Shown here in pieces: positions 43,080-50,382 of a DNA stretch of 64,000 nucleotides (position 1 is the stretch's first letter; every line of letters begins with the position of its first letter). The notes beneath the pieces were generated by a model. That model worked only from the letters and a program-made list of their open reading frames with translations. It was not told the DNA's origin and searched no databases. The DNA is taken from NCBI GenBank assembly GCA_958296195.1, contig OY282455.1, positions 124,001-188,000 of the forward strand. Direction: 5' to 3'. Source of the DNA: an uncultured Pseudomonadales bacterium (GTDB taxonomy: Bacteria; Pseudomonadota; Gammaproteobacteria; Pseudomonadales; Azotimanducaceae). A program made the translations under genes and the position numbers.

Positions 43080-44507
43080 CTAGGGCGAGCGCCCCAATGA
43101 CGATGCCTCCACTTCGGGCGCATGGTCGGGGATTGCGATGCTTTGGGCGATGTCCCGGAGGTGCTTCATATCACTTGATGCGGCGTACTCCGCAATGTGC
43201 CTGGCAAAGCAGGGGATGCCGAATTCGTAGTGGGCGGACCGAGAGCCGTTCGCGCCCCAGACCAGACCTGAGTGCAGCAGCGCTGCCATGGCATCCGTTC
43301 CGTTGGCGGCCCATTCAGAAACGCTTTCCCCTTTCTCTGCGTAGCGCATGCCCACGCCTGCATTACACAATCTTTTGAGTTGGTCCGCGGTTATGCAGCC
43401 TTTCTTGAACACCACCTGCGCCACGAGCAGGCCGGCCTCCAATGATCCTGCGTCCTGCAGTTCCATGCGGCGCTCCTCGTAGCGTTGCCGCTTCTGTCCC
43501 TCGAAACTGGGCAGGGCCGCCGCGGCGACACCGCTGTCGATAACTTTGGAACCCGGCGCATGCTCCAGCAGGCTCTCACATAGGCAGGCCCCGAACTCCT
43601 GAATGAAGTACGGGTAGCCCATGGTCGCCTTCCAAGCGGACTCCAGAACGTCCCCATCCACCTGAACGCCGTGCTGGGCCAGAGGCTCTGCAATGGCTTG
43701 GTGGGTCGCCGCTTCGTCCAGACACCCCAACGGGATGTTGCTTTTCTTGAAAGGCGCCACGCCGATCATGCGCTCCACGAAGGTGCCGCAGGAGCGGAGG
43801 TGTCCGTAGGCATCCGGTGTCCCCGCCATGATCAGGCCGACCGGCATCTGCGCACCCGCTGCGCCGCCGCGCTGGACGCAGTTCAGCAGGCTCCTCAGCA
43901 CACTCTCCCTACTTTGCCCTTGCACGGCATGCACTTCATCAACCGCCAGAAGCAACGGCGCACCATCCATGCGGTCCCCCTGCTCATCCACGCCGTGGGC
44001 GCAGAAGCCGACGGCATCCGCCAAACTGACGATGTTGCGGGAAGCCGCCCCATCGCCTTTCCCAATGGATAGCTGCATCCCAGTGCCCGCCACAGCGGCG
44101 CCTAGGGAGACATGCAGGGTGCGCTTGGGGATCGACCGCCCCGCAGTGGCTTGATTGATGATGGTTTGCGCAAGACGCCCTGCGTCCAGAAAATCGTCAG
44201 CGTCCAGATGCGCCACCTTGATGCGTGGGGGCAGGCGCCGCAATGCCTCATTCATCAGGCAGGTCTTGCCGGTGCCCCTGGCACCGTGGATCAAAACCGC
44301 ATTGACAGGCGGCTTGCCCGCCGCCAACGGCCGCGCCAGAACTTGGGCAATGCACCCCAACAACCGATCCCTGCCTGCCAGTTCCGGCGGCGGATACCCC
44401 GCGCTGGGATTAAACAAGACGTCAATGTCTGACGAGTTCGCCTGCCGCACGGCGTTCCCCATGGCGGACATGACACTGCGATGCTGCGGCATTAACGGCT
44501 TGGACAT
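43080..44507 (-). CDS. AAA/STAND-like ATPase
   Basis: 475 aa from ATG 44507 (an upstream in-frame start at 44528 is possible). ELAGRDRLLGCIAQVLARPL precedes Walker A GARGTGKTCLM and Walker B LLLAVDEVHA; then sensor-like GLIMAGTPD. The C-terminal half (YEERRMELQDAGSLEAGLL, HYEFGIPCFARHIAEYA) looks like a winged-helix tail. This resembles the AAA_16/ATPase type that regulates or loads other proteins; TniB-type transposition ATPases also have such a P-loop, but no partner transposase is seen. It lies in the TIR-bounded element and may be its cargo. Confidence 0.65.
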   Translation of the reverse strand: MSKPLMPQHRSVMSAMGNAVRQANSSDIDVLFNPSAGYPPPELAGRDRLLGCIAQVLARPLAAGKPPVNAVLIHGARGTGKTCLMNEALRRLPPRIKVAHLDADDFLDAGRLAQTIINQATAGRSIPKRTLHVSLGAAVAGTGMQLSIGKGDGAASRNIVSLADAVGFCAHGVDEQGDRMDGAPLLLAVDEVHAVQGQSRESVLRSLLNCVQRGGAAGAQMPVGLIMAGTPDAYGHLRSCGTFVERMIGVAPFKKSNIPLGCLDEAATHQAIAEPLAQHGVQVDGDVLESAWKATMGYPYFIQEFGACLCESLLEHAPGSKVIDSGVAAAALPSFEGQKRQRYEERRMELQDAGSLEAGLLVAQVVFKKGCITADQLKRLCNAGVGMRYAEKGESVSEWAANGTDAMAALLHSGLVWGANGSRSAHYEFGIPCFARHIAEYAASSDMKHLRDIAQSIAIPDHAPEVEASSLGRSP

Positions 44508-44570
44508 AGCGCGGACATTATGGCCCAACGGCTCGGAGTGCGCAAACGTTTGCGATGGGAGAACACCCTT

Positions 44571-44600
44571 GCCGTTCGCAATTTTTCGGCATTTTTGCCC
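44571..44600. repeat. Internal copy of the terminal repeat
   Basis: GCCGTTCGCAATTTTTCGGC again, in the same orientation as the left end at 42569; similarity to the left end continues for about 100 bp (GAATTT, AAAATCAA and GGGGTTAGA segments). Together with the inverted right end it bounds a smaller 44571-45493 unit. Confidence 0.6.
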
Positions 44601-44849
44601 GTTTTCAGATTGGGCCTAAGTTCCGAATTTCCTTGAAAATCAACTTATTGGCATGGCGGTGCCTATGGGGTTAGACTCGAAGTTTTTCCAAACGGGCATC
44701 TGCGAATGCCCGATTTTGCGCCGGTTCTGGCGGAGCGCCGAAGGTGCCAATTCGTACGCGCCATCATGAAGATCAACGCCATTGCGGAGACCCGCCCATG
44801 GAAACTCCCATCCAAGCCTATGCCGCCATGATCGCCTACGCACTGATGC

Positions 44850-45323
44850 GTGCCGGCCCAAGCCAAGCGGCCTAGCGCAACCGCGCAACTCGCCTACGCC
44901 GGGGCCGTCGACTCCAAATGGCGGGAGATGGATGACAATTGCCAAGCGTTGGTCTTCAGCCCGGATGAGGACGGCGATCAGGTGGGGGAACCCATCCCTC
45001 TGCCTGGCGAATGCCGAGGACTTTACTCCGGGTTCGGCGTCGTTCCTGAAGCCGTGCTCCGCGTCCCCGTCTTCAATCGGGTGTCCGCCTTCGCCTCGGT
45101 CGGCGGGCATTACTGGCGCGAGAGCAGCCATGTCACCCATGCCGCGGGCGTGAAAGTGGACATCCCGAAGGACAGGGACAGCGGCTTCAGCTTCGCGGCC
45201 GGCGCCGGCGCGGATTTTGCCCTGACCAACCGGATGGACTTGCGCCTGCACTGGCGCAGGCTCTCCCGCGGCGGCCATGCCGGAAGCCGCGGCGTCACCT
45301 TGGGCTTGGTCTATCGGCCGTAG
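44850..45323 (+). CDS. Outer-membrane beta-barrel-like protein, probably truncated
   Basis: Up to 157 aa from GTG 44850. The C-terminal part FASVGGHYWRE, SFAAGAGADFALTNRMDLRLHWRRLSR and GVTLGLVYRP has alternating aromatic or polar strands and a terminal aromatic residue near the C-end, like OmpA/OmpW-type barrels. No signal peptide is visible and only about half of a usual barrel is present, so it may be a decayed gene. It lies in the smaller TIR-bounded unit. Confidence 0.45.
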   Translation: MPAQAKRPSATAQLAYAGAVDSKWREMDDNCQALVFSPDEDGDQVGEPIPLPGECRGLYSGFGVVPEAVLRVPVFNRVSAFASVGGHYWRESSHVTHAAGVKVDIPKDRDSGFSFAAGAGADFALTNRMDLRLHWRRLSRGGHAGSRGVTLGLVYRP

Positions 45324-45563
45324 CCTTTGCGCCTAGTCCAGATCATGCGCACTTGGGTGTGTGCGGCGGCCCGCTCTGGATGCGCCATTCATGATGGCAC
45401 GAAAAAGATAGCGAATTTGTGCCAGTTTAATTTTCAGGCAAGCTGTTGATTTTATTTAGGAAAAACGGAAAATGCCGAAAAATTGCGAACGGCTAGGGAT
45501 TTTTGGTAGGATGCATTCTCCGGTGTAAGGAAACTTCTTGATTCATTTTTCAGAGGTGAGAAC

Positions 45564-45761
45564 ATGAGCAATACTTTCCCCTCGGCGTACGATGAGGCGA
45601 ACGAGGCCGTAGCGTCCTCGGCCCCGAAACGCCCTTGGGCAAAGCCCACCATTCGCCAGCTAAGGGTCACCAGCACACGTAGCGGGACGCAAACAGGCCA
45701 TGATGAAGACACTTTTAACCCCGGCAGCCCCGCACATGGAAGATATGCGCGCGCGAGCTAG
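45564..45761 (+). CDS. Small peptide resembling a RiPP precursor (copy 2)
   Basis: 65 aa from ATG 45564, with a GAGGTGAG ribosome-binding sequence. A leader-like box RPWAKPTIRQLRVTSTRS is followed by GTQTGHDEDTFNPGS and a YARAS end. Copy 1 at 9716-9922 shares PWxKPT[IV]R and Y..AS. If Ser or Gly after TR begins a core, then Asp/Glu fall at positions 7-9, as needed for a lasso ring, with Thr at -2. An asparagine-synthetase-like gene is on the same island, but no RRE or peptidase is visible. A RiPP is therefore only a working idea. Confidence 0.5.
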   Translation: MSNTFPSAYDEANEAVASSAPKRPWAKPTIRQLRVTSTRSGTQTGHDEDTFNPGSPAHGRYARAS

Positions 45762-45768
45762 TATCTCT

Positions 45769-45968
45769 GCTACGCCGTCATGGAAGGGGCGGAATGACCT
45801 CTCCCACCGGACGCCACCTCCCGCGTGACGTGGCCTACGGGCTGCGTGTGCGCTCATCCGTCCCCCTGCCGTTCTCCGATGGCCGGGAGGACGTGCCGGC
45901 GGCGACCGCGTGACGCCGGACAACTCCCGGTAGTGGGGATTATCGGAGCCTGTCCCACGGAGCACGCC
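45769..45968. other. Short sulfotransferase-end repeat and unclear sequence
   Basis: GCTACGCCGTCATGGAAGGG (from about 45769) followed by CGGAATGACCTCTCCC repeats the 3' end and downstream bases of sulfotransferase copy 2 (46956 on). It is a footprint of a lost or shuffled sulfotransferase copy. The rest up to 45968 shows no gene. Confidence 0.5.
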
Positions 45969-46136
45969 ATGACCGCCGGCATCTTCGACGCCCATCAAGT
46001 TGTGCGCCGCCTCGAAGCGGCCGGCATCAAGACCCAGCAAGCCGAAGCCATCATTTCGGAAATGCACGACACGGCCGGCTCGACGCGGGCTTCGCCGAAC
46101 CGCGGTCCCGTCGGGCAGAACCCCGATCCGGATTAG
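45969..46136 (+). pseudogene. DUF1640-like N-terminal fragment
   Basis: From ATG 45969: TAGIFDAHQVVRRLEAAG followed by IKTQQAEAIISEMHDTA, the first helical repeat of DUF1640/CCDC90-like coiled-coil proteins (D-x-H...RRL...G...QAEA). The long coiled-coil and C-terminal membrane anchor are missing; after residue 38 the sequence is the conserved leader of sulfotransferase copy 2. A relic cut by the cassette. Confidence 0.55.
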
Positions 46137-46138
46137 CG

Positions 46139-46981
46139 ATGGCCTTGGCATTGGGCTGCCGCCACGATGTGGAGAGCCGCGTCGGCACCCACCTGTTCGG
46201 CATCTCGGCGAGCAACAGCGGCTCCACCTTCCTCAAGGCGGCGCTGGCGACCAGCCGGGCGACCTGGAACCTGGATTGGGAAGGCCAGATGATGCTCGGC
46301 TACGTGGGGTCGAACATCCTCTGGCCCCATCCCGCGGTCCTACTCTGGGCTTCCGAACAGCGCTGGATCGACCTGGTGACGGACCCGGGCAGCTACGACT
46401 GGCCGCGCACGCGCAAGGCGTGGTACTTCCAGGCCTTCGCCCGCGACCCCGATGCGTGCGTGTTCTACACCAAGACCCCGGCGCACCTGCTCCTGGTGGA
46501 CGAGTTGGCGCGGCATTTCCACAACGCGAAGTTCCTGTTCATGGTGCGCAACCCGTACGCGGTGTGCGAGGGCATCTGCCGGTTCCACCGGGACGGGCGC
46601 ACCTACGGCAGGCCGTCGCCACCGCCGCCCGAGAACCTGCCGGAAGCCGCGGCGCGGCACGCCATCACCTGCATGGCGTGGCAGCGCCGCAACCTGGAGG
46701 CCCACGGGCAGCGCGGCGTCTTCTTCACCTACGAGGCGATGTGCGCCGAGCCGGAGCGGGTGGCGCGGGACATCCGGGCGCTGGTGCCCGAGCTCGACGA
46801 CCTGCACCTGCGGCAACGCCTGTGGGTGAAGGAGCAGTACTACGAGACGCTCACCGACATGAACGCACGGCAGATCGCGCGTCTGGGCGCCGAGGACCTC
46901 GCCGCGTTCAACCGCGTGTTCCGGCGGCATGAAGACGTCCTCGCCCACTTCGGCTACGCCGTCATGGAAGGGGCGGGATGA
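46139..46981 (+). CDS. PAPS-dependent sulfotransferase, copy 2
   Basis: 280 aa from ATG 46139. The same length as copy 1 and nearly the same sequence, with FGISASNSGSTFLKAALA (5'-PSB) and FLFMVRNPYAVCEGICRF (3'-PB). Differences cluster in a few short patches (near LWPHPAVLLWASEQ and VKEQYYETL), which may tune acceptor choice. Its leader matches that of copy 1, and its 3' flank matches a remnant at 45769, so tandem duplication and gene conversion have shaped this region. Confidence 0.8.
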   Translation: MALALGCRHDVESRVGTHLFGISASNSGSTFLKAALATSRATWNLDWEGQMMLGYVGSNILWPHPAVLLWASEQRWIDLVTDPGSYDWPRTRKAWYFQAFARDPDACVFYTKTPAHLLLVDELARHFHNAKFLFMVRNPYAVCEGICRFHRDGRTYGRPSPPPPENLPEAAARHAITCMAWQRRNLEAHGQRGVFFTYEAMCAEPERVARDIRALVPELDDLHLRQRLWVKEQYYETLTDMNARQIARLGAEDLAAFNRVFRRHEDVLAHFGYAVMEGAG

Positions 46982-47158
46982 CCTCTCCCGCCGATGCCGC
47001 TTCCCGCGTGACTACGCGGCCTGCGGGCTGCGCGTCGCCGGGTCAGGCCGGCGGCGTCCCGGCGGGCTGCACGTGGACGATCCGCGCGATCCCCCTCGAA
47101 CATGAGAGCGCCGGTGGAAAGACGGTGGGAAGCGCGGTGCCGAGCCGGCGCGGCCTCT

Positions 47159-47344
47159 TCATGCGCCGGCCGCCGGCGCCCCATCCGCGCCGTAACGGCC
47201 CAACCGCCGCGGCCCGTGGAACACCGACAGGCGCCCGTCCGAGTGCTCGTGGACGCGCACCGCCCGTCTCACATAGTGCCTGCCGTGCGGCCCCGGGTTG
47301 CTCGGAAGCGGAGATGGCGGCGCCGGCGTGTCCGTCCGGCTGAC
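47159..47344 (-). pseudogene. ISNCY-type transposase C-terminal remnant
   Basis: The frame includes RRAVRVHEHSDGRLSVFHGP followed by RRLGRYGADG, typical of the extreme C-terminus of ISNCY-family integrase-type transposases (RVHEYPDG..A.FHGPR.L..Y). The catalytic core is absent. The family matches the transposase at 63126. The remainder of 46982-47591 (about 600 bp) shows no convincing gene. Confidence 0.6.
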
Positions 47345-47591
47345 CGCCGCCAGCGCCACGCTCTGCCAAAGCATGGAAGGTCGGTTCGCACGCTCGTTGC
47401 AACGCCCCTCGTCGGCACGTGAGCTGCCGCCATGCACACACGGCGAGCGTAATCGTCTATATTTTGCTTGTTGTTGGGAGGTAGCCTTCGGATGCGATCG
47501 CTCGACGGTCTCAAGGAGCACCCGCGGGACCTCCATGCGGACTTGGCCAGCGAAACGACGAGAGATTCGCAACTAGGCTCTGGATTCTCAT

Positions 47592-49136
47592 ATGTCAACG
47601 CAACCAGCATCCCGCCGCGGGGGGAACGGGGGAAGCCCGCGTCGAGTTAAGGCCGCGCTTAAGTTCGTCTTCGCCACCTTGCTCGTAGCGGCGGCCTTTG
47701 CCGCTACGCATGCGTCGTCCGAGGCGGCCTTCTCCGAGTCGGACCTGAGAGACATTCTCGTGCTCGGCGGGACGGTCAACACCGTCCTTTTGCTCGCCAC
47801 GCTGTTCCTCCTGCGCTACAAGGTTGTAGCGAACGCCGTCCTGTCGCTGATTGTGCTGGCCAGCGTTGCGACGGCGTACATCATCCATACCGACCTCTAT
47901 CTGACCGGAAACGGGGCCGCCCTCATTGCACTCTGCGCCGGATCCGGCGCAGGGCTGTTCGTCGCCTTCCGTGTCATCGACGAGCAGCGCTGGGGAGGCA
48001 TTGCGCTCTCGGCGGCGGCGTTGCTCGGGCTTGGGATTATTGCCAGCGAATATCCGGAGACCGGTGATGTCCCCGCAACGGTAGATACGACGTACATTCG
48101 GGACATCTCCTTCCGGGAGACACCAAACCTGTATTTCGTTTCGTTCGATGCCATGGCCCCACGCGCATTGCTCAAGAAATACCTTGGTCTGGAAACCACC
48201 AAATTTCATGATCTGTTCGACGTCAATTTCCGCCGCTTCCCCAATTTCTTCGCCAATGCAGTCAAGACCAAAAATTCTCTCAACACCGTCTTGGCGCTGG
48301 ACGTGGATGCGTATGCCGCACAACGAAAGGAGTTGAGTGCAATGGGATACGATCCTGATCCGCAGCTCTTCTCTGGTCGAAACCCGTCTAATCTCCTTGG
48401 AATCCTTCACGGAAACGGCTACGAGACTACATCGATCTATAGAGACGGACATTTCGGACACGAAAAAGGTAAATATATCAACAATTACATTATTTCATCG
48501 AGCGAAATCGTCTGTAGTTTACTGGATGCCGTCATACGGGATTTCTCTTTCTGGGGATACTGCCGGCTTGCTGGAAAAGGGGTTGACATGTTGAGTAGAC
48601 AGGCACTTAGCGTCGAACGGATCACCAAGGTGAATGCCGACGACAAGCCTCAATTCGTGATGGCCCACCTGTATGCACCGGGACATACTGATAAATCATT
48701 CCGATATGATGATGCGGAACAGGTCGAGGCATTCAGACGCGGATACATCAAACGCAGCGAACGGGCAGCCCGCTACCTGGATTTAATCATCCGGCACTTG
48801 GAAGAAAATGACCCTGGCGCCATCTTGCTTGTGTACGGCGACCACGGCCCGTTCCTGTCTCAGAGGCTGCAGTTCGCGGACGATCCGGAGTTCTTCTTCC
48901 AGGACCACTACGGCATCCTGGGCGGCATCTATCCCCGTGACATGTGCGCCGGTTGGTTCGACGAAGCGTCGTCCCAAGGCTGGATGACGATTCTGGACGC
49001 CGTTCACGCCCTGCTTCGCTGCCTTTCCGGCGGCGAAAGCCCACTCATCAAGCCGCGAAAATATACGCAGCCCGGGTACGGGGGGCCGATTCGGGGAGAC
49101 GATAAACCTCACTACGAGGATTTTCTCTATGAGTAG
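47592..49136 (+). CDS. Membrane-bound sulfatase/phosphoglycerol-transferase-fold protein
   Basis: 514 aa from ATG 47592. Several N-terminal membrane segments (AALKFVFATLLVAAAFAA, ILVLGGTVNTVLLLATLFLL, VVANAVLSLIVLASV and others) precede an alkaline-phosphatase-superfamily domain starting NLYFVSFDAMAPRALL, with metal-type motifs FVMAHLYAPGHTD and ILLVYGDHGPF. It resembles LTA-synthase or phosphoethanolamine-transferase-like enzymes. The central part (about 48150-48800) is clearly AT-richer than neighbours, which suggests separate origin. It overlaps the next gene by 8 bp. Confidence 0.7.
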   Translation: MSTQPASRRGGNGGSPRRVKAALKFVFATLLVAAAFAATHASSEAAFSESDLRDILVLGGTVNTVLLLATLFLLRYKVVANAVLSLIVLASVATAYIIHTDLYLTGNGAALIALCAGSGAGLFVAFRVIDEQRWGGIALSAAALLGLGIIASEYPETGDVPATVDTTYIRDISFRETPNLYFVSFDAMAPRALLKKYLGLETTKFHDLFDVNFRRFPNFFANAVKTKNSLNTVLALDVDAYAAQRKELSAMGYDPDPQLFSGRNPSNLLGILHGNGYETTSIYRDGHFGHEKGKYINNYIISSSEIVCSLLDAVIRDFSFWGYCRLAGKGVDMLSRQALSVERITKVNADDKPQFVMAHLYAPGHTDKSFRYDDAEQVEAFRRGYIKRSERAARYLDLIIRHLEENDPGAILLVYGDHGPFLSQRLQFADDPEFFFQDHYGILGGIYPRDMCAGWFDEASSQGWMTILDAVHALLRCLSGGESPLIKPRKYTQPGYGGPIRGDDKPHYEDFLYE

Positions 49137-49401
49137 ACCAATACGACGCGATCTGTTGATCGGCGTCACCGTGTTCGTCTTCGTGCCGACCGCGGCTCAC
49201 GCCTATGTCGATCCCGGCTCTGCCGGCTTCATCATCACCAGCGTGTTGGGTGCTCTGGCGGCCGTCGGCTATATCGTTCGGGCGTATTGGCGTCGGTTGA
49301 AACACCGACTTGCTCCATCCAAGCAGGGAGACGGAGCGGGCGACGACGGGTGCGATGCCACGGCGCGTCCGGACGAAAGCAGCGAAGATGCTCAGGGTTG
49401 A
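49129..49401 (+). CDS. Small membrane protein with AYVDPGSAG motif
   Basis: 90 aa from ATG 49129, overlapping the preceding gene by 8 bp. A signal-like or membrane segment LLIGVTVFVFVPTAAHAYVD is followed by PGSAGFIITSVLGALAAVGYIVRAYW (second membrane segment) and a charged tail. Small proteins with AYVDPGSG and one more helix commonly accompany membrane sulfatase-like genes. Probable partner of the preceding enzyme; function unknown. Confidence 0.6.
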   Translation: MSRPIRRDLLIGVTVFVFVPTAAHAYVDPGSAGFIITSVLGALAAVGYIVRAYWRRLKHRLAPSKQGDGAGDDGCDATARPDESSEDAQG

Positions 49402-49463
49402 GGGCGGGTCGTTCAAAGACCCGGCTGGACAGGTGTACCAGCTAATGCGGGACACCCGAAGAG

Positions 49464-50381
49464 GTGAGCATCGTTCGCGGTTTGAATTCAGCCGCTGCTG
49501 CAATCATGCGGCGCCTGCTCGCCGAGCCTTTTTTCGGAGGCTTGGTCGATGACGGTTCCGTCGTGGGGAGCCGAATGCTTGAGGCGGAGCATCCCAGCGC
49601 TCGCTTGGTGATGGAGGAGGGCTGGAGTGCTGCCGTGGAGCATGAGGTGGTGCGTTTCGTCACCTGGCCTTACGAGTGGCCGTTCTCGATGCTCAAGGAT
49701 GCGGCGCTTCTGCAATTGCGGATACTCGAAGCCGGCGGCAGGAATGGGTACCTGCTCAAGGACGCGACGGCGTTCGCCACGAATCACCCCTACAACACGG
49801 CAGACCTGCAACAGAAGCGGAGCTTCGTCCTGCGGCACACAGCAGCGCTCCGGCCCGCGGTCACTTGGGATTTGGGCGCCAATACCGGCGAGTTCGCGCG
49901 CATCGCTGCGGAGCACTCGGGGCTGGTCGTTGCCGTGGATTCAGATCATGATGCTGTCGATGGGCTCTATCGCGATCTGCGGCAGAGCGGGCCACAGAAC
50001 GTCATTCCGCTGGTGATGGACGTGGCGAACCCCTCGCCGGGGCAGGGTTGGGCCGGTCGCGAACGCCCGGCGTTCGATGCGCGGCGAGGCCCAGACATGG
50101 TGCTTTGCTTGGCGTTGGTTCATCATGTGAAGGTCGCGGCGAACATCCCATTGCGGCTTTTCGTCGATTGGTTGCGAAGCCTCGACGCGACCTGCATCCT
50201 AGAGTTTGTCGGCCGGAACGACGAGATGTTCCAATCCCTCCTGGCGAACAAGCAGAACGACTATGCGGATTACTCCGCCGAGAACTTCGAATCGGAGGTT
50301 CGCAGATGCTTCTTCGTTCGCGACCGGTTGAAGTTGAAAGGCGGCTTGCGGGAACTGTTTCTGCTGGAGCCGGCGCCCTAG
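49464..50381 (+). CDS. SAM-dependent methyltransferase, N-terminus possibly frameshifted
   Basis: 305 aa from GTG 49464. The SAM-binding motif is TWDLGANTGEFARIAAEH with VVAVDSDHDAV; upstream FVTWPYEWPFSMLKDAALLQL and LLKDATAFATNH are typical of the NoeA-like group. That group also starts with a SF.DP.G.V segment; it occurs here as SFKDPAGQVYQL in another frame from ATG 49388. One base too many or too few near 49460 separates the two parts. Either the gene starts at 49464 or a frameshift removed the N-terminus. It is read with the adjacent sulfatase-like and GT-C genes. Confidence 0.7.
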   Translation: MSIVRGLNSAAAAIMRRLLAEPFFGGLVDDGSVVGSRMLEAEHPSARLVMEEGWSAAVEHEVVRFVTWPYEWPFSMLKDAALLQLRILEAGGRNGYLLKDATAFATNHPYNTADLQQKRSFVLRHTAALRPAVTWDLGANTGEFARIAAEHSGLVVAVDSDHDAVDGLYRDLRQSGPQNVIPLVMDVANPSPGQGWAGRERPAFDARRGPDMVLCLALVHHVKVAANIPLRLFVDWLRSLDATCILEFVGRNDEMFQSLLANKQNDYADYSAENFESEVRRCFFVRDRLKLKGGLRELFLLEPAP

Positions 50382-50382
50382 T

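Larger units (their letters stand above)
42569..45493. mobile_element. Putative transposon-like element with about 27-bp terminal inverted repeats
   Basis: The left end starts GCCGTTCGCAATTTTTCGGC; the right end reads the reverse complement to position 45493. A TA flanks both sides (42567-42568 and 45494-45495), consistent with TA target duplication. Inside are an AAA ATPase (minus) and a beta-barrel fragment (plus), but no recognisable transposase, so it may be a non-autonomous or decayed unit. A third, inward copy of the same sequence lies at 44571, so a smaller 44571-45493 unit may also exist. Insertion cut the end of the SGNH gene. Confidence 0.55.

Noticed and set aside
43080-44507. The ATPase as an IS21 IstB or TniB transposition helper
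   Set aside because: No IstA/TniA-type transposase is adjacent and the C-terminal half does not match those helpers as far as I can see.
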